64,000 nucleotides of DNA from Saccharomyces paradoxus (GCF_002079055.1 NC_047502.1:558001-622000), one strand, 5' to 3'; numbered from the stretch's first letter, positions 41,923-56,689 are shown. Numbers and translations: made by a program. Notes: generated by a model from the letters alone, not told the origin.

Positions 41923-42831
41923 AGATAAGTCATCTCTTTTGTAAACTATGTAGGAGGAGAATTTCTTATTTTTGTAAAGCAAATTTTGAGGATAAGAGCA
42001 AAGCCAACATTCAGAATAATTTTCCCAAGACATATAAATTGCACTGAGCACGTTCGATTTTTTTTCTCCTTTTATTTTGAGTTTGAATACCATGCTCTAT
42101 AAAACTTTAATGTGCTCAACAAGTGCATCTTCCAACGGAAAAAAAAGAAATTCAACGGGGGAGCGATCCCATCATCACATGTACATTTGCAGATATTTAT
42201 AAGACTTGACACTTGCTTGCATCCATGTCAAATTTAGTGAGCTCTGATTTTATTGGTGCCAAACCTTCAACTACCTGCCCCGATGAGCGCAGGAGCGTCG
42301 AGATAACTGGTAACTCCTGTCAAGCTTTAAGCACATAAGAACGAAGTGTTTGAGAAGTGTTACATAGATAGGTTAAATGAGCGCAACCAAACTAGAAGTG
42401 TCCAGTTACGTGATAAGTGAGTTCCATGGCAGCTTAAGATACGATATTCAGCATGATTAGGTAATGAATTGAGATATACAATTTAATCGCAATTTGAGTT
42501 AAAACTTTTCGTGAAAAAAATAACTTAATCAACTCGAAGAATTTTTATTCCCTCTTTGGAAGGCTGTGTAACATTCTAGTCTCATTTTCATCACTATTCT
42601 CGAATTTTCGTGGTTCGCTTTCTTAGCGCCGTTATTTTCTTTATTTGCCCACGTCAAAGGGAGCAAGCGTAACCCCTTTCAAGGTTGAACGAAAAAAAAA
42701 AAATTATGTCTTTCAAATTTTTTTGATTTAAAACTAAAACATTCCTTTTAAAGCTTGTTTATTCCGAAAGAATCTAAAATTTAATTGAGAGTGAAAACAA
42801 ATAAAAAACAAGACATAACAACACTTCAATC
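41923..42831. other. Intergenic, sigma LTR to YOP1
   Basis: This 0.9-kb spacer holds the YOP1 promoter. A run of A residues near 42692-42703 lies about 130 bp before the YOP1 ATG. The minus-strand frame 41866-42093 starts outside but ends inside the LTR and is not convincing. I see no further LTR fragment with confidence. Confidence 0.5.
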
Positions 42832-43511
42832 ATGTCCGAATATGCATCTAGTATCCATTCTCAAATGAAACAATTCGATACCGTATGTAAGGAAGATAGT
42901 TTTATGGGTTCCATCATTATTATTCAAACAACTAATTGACCCGATAACAAGCCTAATCAACGCCATTATACTAACAAGACAGCTAATTTTCACCCTCTTT
43001 GCTACATTTTTTCCCACAGAAGTACTCTGGTAACAGAATTTTACAGCAATTAGAAAATAAGACTAATTTGCCTAAATCTTACTTAGTTGCTGGTTTGGGT
43101 TTCGCTTATCTCCTTATGATTTTCATTAATGTGGGAGGTGTAGGTGAAATTCTTTCCAACTTTGCCGGGTTTGTATTGCCAGCATACCTATCATTGGTTG
43201 CTTTGAAGACACCAACTGCCACCGATGACACACAACTCTTGACCTATTGGATTGTATTCTCATTTTTGAGCGTCATCGAATTCTGGTCCAAGGCAATTTT
43301 ATATTTGATTCCATTCTACTGGTTTTTGAAAACTGTTTTCTTAATCTACATTGCTTTGCCTCAAACTGGCGGCGCTAGAATGATCTATCAAAAGATTGTG
43401 GCTCCATTGACTGACAGATATATCCTAAAAGACGTTAGTAAGACAGAAAAGGATGAAATTAGAGCCTCCGTCAATGAAGCTTCAAAGGCTACAGGTGCTT
43501 CTGTTCACTAA
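42832..43511 (+). CDS. YOP1: ER-shaping reticulon-like protein (DP1/REEP family), spliced
   Basis: Exon 1 is 42832-42882 (17 codons, MSEYASSIHSQMKQFDT) and exon 2 is 43020-43511, together 180 residues as in S. cerevisiae Yop1. Hydrophobic hairpins occupy about residues 35-75 and 85-130 (including LSVIEFWSKAILYLIPFYWF). The TB2/DP1/HVA22 family signature surrounds them. Yop1 inserts hairpins into the outer leaflet of the ER, curving tubules together with reticulons and Sey1, and it interacts with Yip1 in trafficking. Exon 2 alone would appear to start with an ATG inside the intron at 42999; the splice signals show that reading is wrong. Confidence 0.96.
42883..43019 (+). other. Spliceosomal intron of YOP1
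   Basis: The 137-nt intron has 5' splice site GTATGT (42883-42888), branch site TACTAAC (42969-42975) and 3' splice site CAG ending at 43019. About 45 nt separate branch point and acceptor, with a pyrimidine-rich stretch in between. Confidence 0.95.
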
Positions 43512-43767
43512 GAAGTTACTCACGTATATGTATCCTAAAATTGAACTCTCCTTTTTCTCTTTGTTTTCTATTCTATTGAGAGCATATAAGTAAGTACATA
43601 TGTTATTAGTTGTTATATACCGCTATTTAACATGTAAAATATTCTGGAGTCGTTTATGGTGTCCCAAAGATAGCATTTCCATTTAACGTGTCGCGCCACT
43701 TTTATGTGCGTGAAAACCCGTCCGACGTCAGGTCATTTCTTATATCCTTTAATTTTAAAATCACTTT

Positions 43768-46260
43768 TTATAGAGTTTCATCGAATTTGTGATCGAATTG
43801 TTCATTGGTAGTAGACGAAGAGCCATTTAAATAAAAGTCCAACTTAACCCTTAACTTTAGTTTCCCGGATCCAGAAATTTTCAAGGACTGTTTGCAAATC
43901 TGGCTGGCCTTTATTGTCGAAGAAGGATATAACTGACCTAATGTTAGTTTTTGAGCTTTTGGAACGGCACAGAAAGTTTTTAAGTCAGATATTAAAGACT
44001 TCGCCTGAAAATACAAATCCAAGTGTGCCAATCCAGAATCTGCAGAGAGCAAAGAAGCATATACATCCAATGAAGAACTGTCATATATCTTGGTAGCATC
44101 TGAGGGTAGGTTGGGATCGGAGTTCGTGGTTATTGCCGATAGATGATTGGTTGATTCTTCTTTTTTCCGATCCTTGGGTAGTTGATTAATGTCATTCTTT
44201 TCTCCAAAAATCTCTTCTAGTATATCAATGGGTTCAACATTGTCACCGGTGGAAGCTTTGGCTTCAGCCTTGCTATCTTCATCCAATAAATTCGACAGCA
44301 AATCAGCCGGTTCGTTGGAGATGAGATTCTTCGATAAAGCTTTCCTATTATCTTGCTTCTTGATGATTTTCTCGAATTTGGGCATTGTTTCTAAAATGAT
44401 CTTTTTAACCAAAATCGTCTGATTGAAAAACATCTCGTATTGATTGCTTTTCATTTGAAGTGATAAATCAGTGGAATCCGTATAACTCAGTATTAGCTGT
44501 CTTAGTTTTTCAATATTTTTGGCATCATGAAATTTTATAGATAATTTCAATGCTGCTGTCAAAATATAATTGATTATCTTGTGATTCGTTGTTGTGTAGC
44601 ATTCTTGCAAATTTAATAAGTAGTTAGTCACCGATGACTCATTGATTGTGTCGGAATTGCTTTTATTGTCTCCATTTAGCACTAAATCGCCATATTCACC
44701 GATGCACCAAATTAAAATCAACTGCCAACCAATATTTTCCTCGGACATCTCCGCTGATTTCTCATTTAGTGAAATTGTTAGCAGTTTTTGTAAAAATTCA
44801 GATTTGTCAGATAACTGAGTCGTATTATTTATTATGATTAAAATATCATTGATTTTTTCATAATTGATAAAAGATCCCACCAATTTTAGGATATTAAAAA
44901 AAACATCTAATTTCCAGCTTTCATCTTTGACAACGCGGGTATCAAAAGTGTCGATTAAGTGGTCTATAGTGTATATTATAAGATCTTTTGAATCTTCGTC
45001 CTGTTTTGCCAAAAATTTCATCAATTCGTTAACCGATTCCACTAAATTTGAATCGTCCAAGATGGCGAAACTTAACTCTAATGCTCTCATGCGGATCGAA
45101 ACATCGCTATCTTGCAGACAATGAGAAATGAATTTCCTATGCCTTTGTACCGCGGTAGGCTCTTGGGGAACAACTTTTAACAAGGTGTTTAATGAAACAT
45201 ATTTAGTATTGTTATCTTTTCCTGCAAGAAACTTGGCCGAGATGTTAACACCAAGGACTCGTAGAGGCTGGTTCAAATCCAATGAAAAGATCGTCTTCAC
45301 TGTCTCATAAAGAATGGCTTGTCCGCTATTCTTCGTTGAATCCGTATTGGTCGCAATACGAGTCAATAAATCGCAAAAATTATCTTTGTAATCCAATACT
45401 TGGTTTGAATTTAAAAGCTCTCCAACTTGAAAGTACAACTTCAGAGTGTAAATCATTTCACACTGCAGAAATGGGTCACAAATACCTTGAACGTCATATC
45501 CAGGTTCAATATTTTTAGAATTTAGATTTTCCAAACGAATGAAAAAATCACGCAAAAGTAAAGATAACGGAGACAAGATGTCGGTACTGTAATCAATACC
45601 ATCTTCCTCTTCCTCTTTTTTTCTGTTCAATCCAATTAACAAAACAGATTGTATGATTTTTGTGACACCTAAAAGGACACCGTGAGTACATATTGAATGA
45701 TTGGACAATATCTTAGTAATGTCTTCGATGTTGAAAATTTCTAAAAGAGAAACATCTTTGAAAATTAGTTTGGCGGCACATTGAAGAGCTTTTTTCAAGA
45801 GGAAAGGATCTCTTGAATTTTTGATGATATTTTCCACGTCTGGATACAAATCTCTGGCTAATTCAGGGGAGCTCAGAAAGCCTAATGATGTTAATGCAAG
45901 TGACACTGCATATTTATTGGGATGATGCAAATCGTTGTTTAACATGTTTGTTAAGAGTGTTAATAAATCTTCCGACTCGTCCAACAACAAAGTCGCGGCG
46001 AGATAGCCCAACCTTTTATCGACAAAATCGTCAGAAGCAATTAAATTAATAGATTCCACCTGGCCGAAATGAGTTTTTTCCCCTAAAATGTATAGGTAAA
46101 GAAGTTTCTGGATATTCACTCGCCTTTTGTCGTGTGGTAGATGATCATCTCTCAATTTTGTCCTAATTTTTGCAGATTGTTTCGTAATGATGGCTCTTTC
46201 ATCCGCTAGTGTTTTAGCACCACGAACGTCCTTGATAAAGCTTCTCAGCGAAGAGCCCAT
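43768..46260 (-). CDS. APL4: Gamma-adaptin, large subunit of AP-1
   Basis: Starting at the ATG at 46260 gives 830 residues beginning MGSSLRSFIKDVRGAKT, against about 832 in S. cerevisiae. The open frame continues 46 codons further to 46398, but the added sequence is not adaptin-like. The adaptin N-terminal solenoid of HEAT-like repeats covers about 20-560. An acidic, Lys-rich hinge with LLSNLLDEDS, a clathrin-box-like acidic LL motif, lies near 640-655. The gamma-ear domain occupies about 710-830. AP-1 recruits clathrin and sorts cargo between trans-Golgi and endosomes. It is divergent from CSR2. Confidence 0.95.
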   Translation of the reverse strand: MGSSLRSFIKDVRGAKTLADERAIITKQSAKIRTKLRDDHLPHDKRRVNIQKLLYLYILGEKTHFGQVESINLIASDDFVDKRLGYLAATLLLDESEDLLTLLTNMLNNDLHHPNKYAVSLALTSLGFLSSPELARDLYPDVENIIKNSRDPFLLKKALQCAAKLIFKDVSLLEIFNIEDITKILSNHSICTHGVLLGVTKIIQSVLLIGLNRKKEEEEDGIDYSTDILSPLSLLLRDFFIRLENLNSKNIEPGYDVQGICDPFLQCEMIYTLKLYFQVGELLNSNQVLDYKDNFCDLLTRIATNTDSTKNSGQAILYETVKTIFSLDLNQPLRVLGVNISAKFLAGKDNNTKYVSLNTLLKVVPQEPTAVQRHRKFISHCLQDSDVSIRMRALELSFAILDDSNLVESVNELMKFLAKQDEDSKDLIIYTIDHLIDTFDTRVVKDESWKLDVFFNILKLVGSFINYEKINDILIIINNTTQLSDKSEFLQKLLTISLNEKSAEMSEENIGWQLILIWCIGEYGDLVLNGDNKSNSDTINESSVTNYLLNLQECYTTTNHKIINYILTAALKLSIKFHDAKNIEKLRQLILSYTDSTDLSLQMKSNQYEMFFNQTILVKKIILETMPKFEKIIKKQDNRKALSKNLISNEPADLLSNLLDEDSKAEAKASTGDNVEPIDILEEIFGEKNDINQLPKDRKKEESTNHLSAITTNSDPNLPSDATKIYDSSSLDVYASLLSADSGLAHLDLYFQAKSLISDLKTFCAVPKAQKLTLGQLYPSSTIKASQICKQSLKISGSGKLKLRVKLDFYLNGSSSTTNEQFDHKFDETL

Positions 46261-46730
46261 TATGGTGTTCAGTTCTTTCTTCTTGCCAAATTGGAACTCA
46301 ATCTTTTCTTCTCCGGTGGTGAAAGTAGTAATGAATCGAAAGCTACGATATAGTTGTAATTCGCATATGGCGAAGCTCACTAAATTCAGTGAATACAAAC
46401 AGTTAAGAAGGTAAAAACCTTAAGTCGGGTAATATAATCTTCAGTTTTTTTTTCTTCGATCAGGTAACGCCAAACATAACCAATCAGAGGCACAACGCAG
46501 ATTTCAACGCTGTCAGTTTCTTTCAATTAAGTATTACTCGCAACTTTCTCTACCCACCTGGAAAATTCAAATGGATTTACGTAATCAAATAAACGGTCTA
46601 TCTTCTATCGGTAATATCCTTCTTCAGCTAACTTCCTCTAGCCTTCGCTGGTATTTTGTCCCAATATGACTCTTTCTTCCCTGATCATTGATCGGTTTAT
46701 GCTGTTCGTAATACAGTAATTTCGGAATTA

Positions 46731-46760
46731 TATACATATACATATACATATATATATATA
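46731..46760 (+). repeat. TATACA/TA microsatellite
   Basis: Three TATACA-type units grade into a run of TA dinucleotides over 30 bp. It is likely variable in length between strains. Confidence 0.85.
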
Positions 46761-46877
46761 GAGAGTAGAAGGCTTCGGCGGCTAAGGAATGGAATGACGC
46801 TGTTACCCGCTTGCCCGGTTTTTTGGGTGCGTGGGTTGTTTCATCCGCTTTTCTTTTTTCTTTTTCTTTTAGGGATA

Positions 46878-46935
46878 CCCCGCCCCACGCGCCCCACGAC
46901 CAGCCCTAGTGGAATAAGAAATGCAAAATCCGGGG
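46878..46935 (+). promoter_or_regulatory. Cluster of Mig1-type GC boxes upstream of CSR2
   Basis: CCCCGC (46878-46883), CCCCAC (46883-46888) and CCCCAC (46892-46897) lie on the plus strand. AAAATCCGGGG (46925-46935) matches the full Mig1 consensus with its AT-rich flank. The cluster is 236-293 bp upstream of the CSR2 ATG. CSR2/ART8 is known in S. cerevisiae to be repressed by glucose through Mig1/Mig2, so these are the likely operators. Confidence 0.65.
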
Positions 46936-47075
46936 TTGGTGCAGCGTTTTTTGCGAGGCCAAACCCTGGGCTTCTTTATTTGTAGATCTGCCAAATGATG
47001 GCTATGCCTTACTCGGAATCACATGGAAAAGACCCCCGGCTTATTCAATCCCGTCTCCCGTTCTCTGCATAGTTG

Positions 47076-47124
47076 TCTCTGTTTGAACTATATATATGGT
47101 CGTTTCTCTGTTTGAACTATATAT
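47076..47124 (+). repeat. 20-bp direct repeat before CSR2
   Basis: A 20-bp unit beginning TCTCTGTTTGAAC and ending TATATAT occurs at 47076-47095 and again at 47105-47124, 29 bp apart start to start. It ends 46 bp before the CSR2 ATG, so it lies in the core promoter or 5' leader. Confidence 0.9.
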
Positions 47125-47170
47125 GTTGCTTTCTTACAGGAGTACGACAGACAAGTAAGCAAACTCAATC

Positions 47171-50100
47171 ATGCAATCTACTGTCCCAATAGCGATTGCA
47201 AGCAATGGCAACAAGAGAGATGCCGGCCGCAACGTTTCTGCAGGCGACGAGGGTGATATGCTGCAAAGGCTAGTTCGTAACAAGGAGATGATTCCTCCTT
47301 CCCTTTCCCCACAAAAATCATCAGGATTTAGTGGTAGAAGAAGGTCATCTAGTGTTAGGGACGCTCTTTCTGCTTTTTTTGGAACTGGTAACAGCCCAAC
47401 ATCTAATACGGACGATTATTCCAATTTGACAAACCGTAATTATACTACTGCGTCGACTGCTATGTGTAGGGGAAACAGTTTTCCTTCGGATGTCGTCACT
47501 AACGCTTACAATATCACGGGTTCCTACCAACCGGGTAGACACAGGAACTCTATTCCGTATACCACCATAGACCAATTACATACAAGGCAAGATACCGGGT
47601 TGAGAAGAGAGTCAGATCCAGTTGCAGCGAAAAAAATCTCCAGTAATAATGATATCGTAAAGTCGTTTATAACACATCATTCCCATAATAGCACTATGTT
47701 TATTGGGAGAGTGTTATCGGACTATTTAGCTGACCGTGGTTTCATTAAGCAAACGCCGTTATATAATAAGAAAAATGTGCTGGAAATTTCCATTGCAACG
47801 AGTGCAGAATCTGTATTCCTGCCAACTACAAAAAGTGACGAAACAGAGTATCTATCACTAATTCACGGTTCTTTGGACCATGCACAAACGCAACCTGTCA
47901 GGCCCACTAATGATGCTGAAAATAACCTCCTTCCTTCCTCTCCTACTACGGACACTTTGAATGAAAACAATGATTTATCGCTATTCTCGTTATCTACACA
48001 GCGAACCAGCCCCGCTAATTTAGCAAATACAGGAAATGTTATGGATACAAGCAATATTGATCGCACTTCTCCAGCCTCAAACAATAATACAACAGATACG
48101 GATTCTTTTTTTTCGAATGGCAATAACAATACTGTAAACAACGTCGGTTCCCCCGCGAGGAATAGACATCCAAATTCTCACTCACGTTCTCTTCCCACTG
48201 CTTGGAATAGCCAAATGCCCTCGTTCAGTTTTGCCTTGATATTTTCCCTGAGTAAATCAACCACACTTTCTGATATTAAAGTAGAACTTACTTCAAACGT
48301 GAGGATTGTGTGGTTCAATGGTCTCCCTCCTACCAAAAATGCCAGCGAGGAATGCTATAATATAGGTTCATTGGACTGGACCCTAAGTGCAGACAATTTT
48401 AATCTTTTCATTCCGCAAGGCGCAAAGTCTCTCCTTGATATCGTTGAAAATCATTCAAATAATCGGAGATTGAAAGTGCTGCAGAAATTATCAATGCGGA
48501 AGCGCCGCTCCTTTTCGAATAAGGCAGTTCTTAGGGAAAATATACTAAAAAATTTGAATACCTCCAATTCTACGAACAAGTTAAATGCCGGTATTTACGT
48601 CTTTACTATCCCTATAGTCCTTGCCAATCGTATTCCTGAATCCCTTTACTACCCATCAGCAAGGGTATCCTATACCTTAAGATTAGCAACAAGATTGAAG
48701 GATGAACATATACAGCTGGCCACATCGCGACCACGTTCTTCGTCTATCTCTTCTCCTCAGAAACCACGTTCATATTCCTATTCGCATTCTTATGAATATT
48801 CCCAAATTGATGATACTATAGAAGGAGAGACTTACACTAATGATAAAAACTCTAATGGCAAGATCGCATTTCCCTCCTCATGGTTAAAAAGTGCGAAGGG
48901 TCGTTTAAAAAGAAACAATTTTAACGGAGGCCCTGAGAACAATGGCGTATCTTCTACTAGTGGTTCAACCGCACAATACGATTCGGAAGACATTGTATAT
49001 TCAGAATACCCGCTTCATTTGGTGAGAACACCACCAGAAATCTCCATTACTACAGCAAATAAGCCACTTTACATTAACAAAGTTTGGGAGAATTGTCTTT
49101 CTTATGAGATTTCATTTGCTCAAAAATATGTGCCCTTGAATGGTCAAATTCCAATCACAATTAAAGTTGCACCTTTAGTGAAAAATCTTAGTGTCAAGAG
49201 AATTCGTGTTAGCTGTCGAGAAAAAATCTCCTATAAAAGTAAGGACTATAAACATGATTTTGACCAGTTGGATCCATTGGCTTCCGATCCTTGCAATCCT
49301 TACCACATGAGATATTTAGTGAGAAAGAAGAAGGACAGGACACTGCCCCTATTTGAGGTGGCTTCTAAGTGTACAAGTGGGCCTTCTATTAGAGAAGAAA
49401 TTGTTACTAATACAGTCGATGATAATTTATTAGCTTACACTTCATCAAAAGAAAACAACAAAGACATCCCATTTTCTGAGTCTTTTACTGTTAAGACGAA
49501 GTTAAAATTTCCAAAATACTGTGAAGTGGACGCTACTAAAGCTACAAATCTGCCGCCATATGGTATTGATCTTTTTGATCCAATGAAGGATTTAACTCAA
49601 AGTGAAAACACTTCTAATAATGGCAATGTACTGGGCTTTTTAATGGGTCGCCCGAACAGGATTTCCAAGGCACTTCATAAAATACCACAAGACAAGGATC
49701 ATGATGAGGTTGACGATCAAAGTGGAAACACAATAACATCTTTGCAGACTAGCTCGAATGTCCCCATTCAGCACTACACACGGTTGAATGAGCCAAGACG
49801 CGGTTTATATTTGGATAGCATGCATTTTAAGAATATTCAATGTTCGCATAAATTAGAAATCGTTTTGAGGGTTAGCAAAACCGACAGTGGTACTTCAAAA
49901 GTTGTAAGGCATTATGAGGTAATTGTTGATACACCAATTTATTTGATTTCTGAACTATGCAATACTTCCAATATAGACTTACCAACTTATGACATGGCCA
50001 CCACCGAATCTTCTAAAGTCCTGCCACCAACTTTTGAAGAGGCAACATCGGTTTCAGCATCACCAAGATCTTCTCTATCCTATTATCCCGATGACATTTC

Positions 50101-50536
50101 TATGCAACAATTAAATTTGTCCAGGTCAACTTCCCTGGCAAACGGCTACCTGTCGACCATACATCCAAAAACAACAACCGTTTCGGACTCTTCTAATGGC
50201 GCTTTAATTCGAGACCAGCAAGAACAGCAAGCACGTCCTTTGAGAACCGAGGATTATGCACTACAAAGGGGAAATGAAGATAACGCCTATAATAATATGG
50301 ACGGTTTGCTTTCGCAAGATATCTTTGGACGGGAAAACGCATCGACACTATTTAAGGGAGACATTGTCACAATGGACTTTAACAACAATATATTCACACC
50401 TCGTTATAATCCGCGTAATTTTATCAATAACGACGACAACTATAATGATGATAATAATGATAATGATACAGAGGGACCTGGTTCAATAATTCATCCCGGT
50501 CCTGAACCACCAAGATACGATGAGATTTCCTCATAA
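47171..50536 (+). CDS. CSR2: Alpha-arrestin, Rsp5 adaptor (Art8)
   Basis: The 1121-residue protein has the same length as S. cerevisiae Csr2. A long Ser/Asn-rich N-terminus contains an arrestin-like core (about 170-660) broken by low-complexity insertions, including the segments FSFALIFSLSKSTTLSDIKVEL and, near 650-690, PITIKVAPLVKNLSVKRIRVSCREKI (described here in part). A C-terminal PPRY motif in GPEPPRYDEIS and LPPY near 795 are candidate PY motifs for the WW domains of the ubiquitin ligase Rsp5. It directs ubiquitin-dependent endocytosis of hexose transporters when glucose is depleted. The C-terminus has Asp/Asn repeats (about 1090-1105). Confidence 0.95.
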   Translation: MQSTVPIAIASNGNKRDAGRNVSAGDEGDMLQRLVRNKEMIPPSLSPQKSSGFSGRRRSSSVRDALSAFFGTGNSPTSNTDDYSNLTNRNYTTASTAMCRGNSFPSDVVTNAYNITGSYQPGRHRNSIPYTTIDQLHTRQDTGLRRESDPVAAKKISSNNDIVKSFITHHSHNSTMFIGRVLSDYLADRGFIKQTPLYNKKNVLEISIATSAESVFLPTTKSDETEYLSLIHGSLDHAQTQPVRPTNDAENNLLPSSPTTDTLNENNDLSLFSLSTQRTSPANLANTGNVMDTSNIDRTSPASNNNTTDTDSFFSNGNNNTVNNVGSPARNRHPNSHSRSLPTAWNSQMPSFSFALIFSLSKSTTLSDIKVELTSNVRIVWFNGLPPTKNASEECYNIGSLDWTLSADNFNLFIPQGAKSLLDIVENHSNNRRLKVLQKLSMRKRRSFSNKAVLRENILKNLNTSNSTNKLNAGIYVFTIPIVLANRIPESLYYPSARVSYTLRLATRLKDEHIQLATSRPRSSSISSPQKPRSYSYSHSYEYSQIDDTIEGETYTNDKNSNGKIAFPSSWLKSAKGRLKRNNFNGGPENNGVSSTSGSTAQYDSEDIVYSEYPLHLVRTPPEISITTANKPLYINKVWENCLSYEISFAQKYVPLNGQIPITIKVAPLVKNLSVKRIRVSCREKISYKSKDYKHDFDQLDPLASDPCNPYHMRYLVRKKKDRTLPLFEVASKCTSGPSIREEIVTNTVDDNLLAYTSSKENNKDIPFSESFTVKTKLKFPKYCEVDATKATNLPPYGIDLFDPMKDLTQSENTSNNGNVLGFLMGRPNRISKALHKIPQDKDHDEVDDQSGNTITSLQTSSNVPIQHYTRLNEPRRGLYLDSMHFKNIQCSHKLEIVLRVSKTDSGTSKVVRHYEVIVDTPIYLISELCNTSNIDLPTYDMATTESSKVLPPTFEEATSVSASPRSSLSYYPDDISMQQLNLSRSTSLANGYLSTIHPKTTTVSDSSNGALIRDQQEQQARPLRTEDYALQRGNEDNAYNNMDGLLSQDIFGRENASTLFKGDIVTMDFNNNIFTPRYNPRNFINNDDNYNDDNNDNDTEGPGSIIHPGPEPPRYDEISS

Positions 50537-50824
50537 AGACCAACGTTATAACTTTTTTATAAACTTCACATATGTATGCATATATATACATTCGTACAAA
50601 TATGTACCTACCCAAACTCACATGTTAGGTTTCAACTTTTGGTTGTTTTCGTGTAATAAACTTGAAATAAAAGTCTTTCGGCTCATCGCAAACTGTAGCT
50701 CCGAAAAAAAATGGCAAACCATAATAATAAACAAGCTAGAAGATTGAGAGCCGTATAGTTTTTAACGTATGGAGTTTCTTTGTTGTAATAACTTTGGGAA
50801 GGAGACTGTACAACTTAGCACCTG

Positions 50825-53065
50825 ATGAATAGGGGGGCAGTAGATGATGGGCCCAAACTGCGTGAAGAAAAGCACTTCCAAGATTTTTATCCTGATCTTA
50901 ATGCCGATACTTTACTGCCGTTCATCGTTCCCTTAGAGGAAACAAAAGATAACGACACTACTAATGATATTTCGAATTTGAATAACAGAGAAGAAGGTAA
51001 TGTCAAAAGCATACAAACAAAAGAATTGATTTTCAAGGGGAGAGTTACCACTGAACCACTAATATTGAAGAAAAATGAAGTGGAATTTCAAAAATGTAAA
51101 ATAACTACGAATGAGCTAAAGGATAGAAAAATATCTTACTCTGTTAAATCCAATGAGAGTTTTATATCGAGGTACTACCATATAAACAAACCAAGAAGTA
51201 GAAAAGGTTATAAATTACAACAAATAGAATTTAGTGAGTTGAAGACACCTTACTTCACCAGATTTTCTAGCAGAGAAGCCCAAAATATGACCACTTCGAC
51301 GAATACAAAGAGTGCGCTCCAAAAATTTGCCAGTATTTCACCCGATCTTGTTAATTTCAAGCCGCAATATGACATGGATGAACAGGATGAATTATATTTG
51401 CACTATCTAAACAAGAGGTACTTCAAAGATCAAATGTCTCACGAAGTCTTTGAAATTTTAATGGCCACATTAGAAACCGAATGGTTTCATATTGAAAAGC
51501 ATATACCTTCAACTAATAATCTGATTGCCAGGCATAATATTCTGAGGGACTGTAAAAATTATGAGCTATATGGTTCAGATGATGGGACAGGCTTGTCGAT
51601 GGACCAGGCATGTTCAGTTTGCTTAGGGACAGATAGTGATAATTTGAATACAATTGTCTTTTGCGACGGATGTGATATTGCGGTGCATCAAGAATGTTAT
51701 GGTATAATTTTCATCCCAGAAGGAAAATGGTTATGTAGACGATGTATGATTTCAAAAAATAACTTTTTCACCTGTCTAATGTGCCCAAGTCACACTGGCG
51801 CATTCAAACAAACGGATACTGGTTCTTGGGTGCATAATATTTGTGCTTTATGGCTTCCAGAGCTATATTTTTCAAACTTACATTATATGGAACCTATAGA
51901 AGGTGTTCAAAATGTCAGTGCATCACGATGGAAACTTAACTGTTACATCTGTAAAAAAAAGATGGGTGCTTGCATTCAGTGCTTCCAAAGAAACTGTTTT
52001 ACAGCCTATCATGTCACGTGTGCCCGTCGAGCTGGTCTCTACATGAGCAAAGGGAAATGTACTATTCAAGAATTAGCCACTAATCAATTTCCACAAAAGA
52101 ACTCAATCGAAAGTTTTTGCCACAAGCATGCGCCTAGAGGATGGCAAACGAGTATGGAAGGTATTAATAAGGCTAGAAAATACTTTTCTCTACTCTCCAC
52201 ATTACCAGCCGAAACTCCTCAGAATAATGGAACAAATGATAAGACAGATCTAAAATTTAAGAAGACGATTTGGAAAACGTCTAATCAGACACCGGTGGCA
52301 CCATATATTTTTACTGAAGTATTGCAAAAGGTTGTTGATTTTTTTGGTTTGGCTAACTCACCAGCAAGCGCATTTGATATTTGCAAATATTGGTCAATGA
52401 AAAGAGAGCTCACAGGGGGTACCCCATTGATTGCATGTTTTGAAAATAATTCATTAGGGTCCTTAACTGAGGAACAAATACAAACAAGAATGGCTTTCGC
52501 CGATGATCAGCTCAAAGACTTGTACAGACTCAAGGAGCTGACGACCTTGGTAAAGAAAAGAACACTGGCTTCAAATAACTTGTTCAGATCCCGAAAGAAG
52601 GTTTTTGATATAGTTAGGTCTCCGCAAAAATATTTTTTGAAAATCAATGTACTGGATGTCTTTATAAAATCTGAACAATTCAAGGCCCTCGAAAGATTGG
52701 TCACCGAACCTAAATTGTTGGCTATTTTGGAAAAGTGTAAAAATAGTAACTTTGATACTGTCCAGAATTTTAAGGAGGAAATTATGCATTTTTTTGGGGT
52801 TTTGGAAAACCTTCCGAGTGCATCAAGAATAATTCAAGCTGTCTCGTTAAAGGCAAAGGAGCAAGTGACAAACTTAATTGAGCCTATAGAACATGTGGAT
52901 ATTAAGAGGTTGCTATCCAGAGATTTCATAATAGCTGATGATAACAAAATAGAAGAAAGGGCATGGAGTGGCCCGGTAATTATGAAGGAAGAAGATTTAA
53001 GTGACGCAGAAGAACTGAGTGCAGGGGAGCACCGTGCGCTGAAGCGAATCCTTAATAACGGGTAG
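50825..53065 (+). CDS. NTO1: PHD-finger scaffold subunit of NuA3 acetyltransferase
   Basis: The protein has 746 residues, against about 748 in S. cerevisiae. The double PHD/zinc-knuckle/PHD (PZP) module typical of BRPF/Jade proteins covers about residues 262-435: the first finger begins [10 protein letters not shown] and includes [15 protein letters not shown]; the extended second finger includes [12 protein letters not shown] and [10 protein letters not shown]. The flanking enhancer-of-polycomb-like region precedes it. Nto1 holds together NuA3 (Sas3, Yng1, Eaf6, Taf14) and reads H3K36me3, helping direct H3K14 acetylation. Confidence 0.96.
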   Translation: MNRGAVDDGPKLREEKHFQDFYPDLNADTLLPFIVPLEETKDNDTTNDISNLNNREEGNVKSIQTKELIFKGRVTTEPLILKKNEVEFQKCKITTNELKDRKISYSVKSNESFISRYYHINKPRSRKGYKLQQIEFSELKTPYFTRFSSREAQNMTTSTNTKSALQKFASISPDLVNFKPQYDMDEQDELYLHYLNKRYFKDQMSHEVFEILMATLETEWFHIEKHIPSTNNLIARHNILRDCKNYELYGSDDGTGLSMDQACSVCLGTDSDNLNTIVFCDGCDIAVHQECYGIIFIPEGKWLCRRCMISKNNFFTCLMCPSHTGAFKQTDTGSWVHNICALWLPELYFSNLHYMEPIEGVQNVSASRWKLNCYICKKKMGACIQCFQRNCFTAYHVTCARRAGLYMSKGKCTIQELATNQFPQKNSIESFCHKHAPRGWQTSMEGINKARKYFSLLSTLPAETPQNNGTNDKTDLKFKKTIWKTSNQTPVAPYIFTEVLQKVVDFFGLANSPASAFDICKYWSMKRELTGGTPLIACFENNSLGSLTEEQIQTRMAFADDQLKDLYRLKELTTLVKKRTLASNNLFRSRKKVFDIVRSPQKYFLKINVLDVFIKSEQFKALERLVTEPKLLAILEKCKNSNFDTVQNFKEEIMHFFGVLENLPSASRIIQAVSLKAKEQVTNLIEPIEHVDIKRLLSRDFIIADDNKIEERAWSGPVIMKEEDLSDAEELSAGEHRALKRILNNG

Positions 53066-56530
<3,465 letters not shown>

Positions 56531-56689
56531 ATACATACTCTAATCCATATAGGAGAATGGGCTACTCTCTTCTTAAATTAATATTTTTTTTTAATTCTAT
56601 ATGCTTCATAAATTAATTTGAATTGATTTACTTTTCATTATACATACGTCTAGTTTTATGAAGTTTTATTGACACATGAGCTATCAAGT

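Larger units (their letters stand above)
46261..47170. other. Divergent promoter region of APL4 and CSR2
   Basis: This 910-bp spacer lies between divergent genes. It contains a TA/TACA dinucleotide-type repeat (46731-46760), a cluster of Mig1-type GC boxes (46878-46935) and a 20-bp direct repeat (47076-47124). The GC-rich block stands out from the AT-rich flanks and is nearer CSR2. Confidence 0.6.

Noticed and set aside
41866-42093. 75-codon minus-strand frame next to the sigma LTR
   Set aside because: Its end lies inside the LTR and it has no homology; incidental.
42999-43511. 170-residue reading of YOP1 starting at 42999
   Set aside because: The ATG lies within the intron; GTATGT, TACTAAC and CAG signals with an upstream 17-codon exon give the real 180-residue protein.
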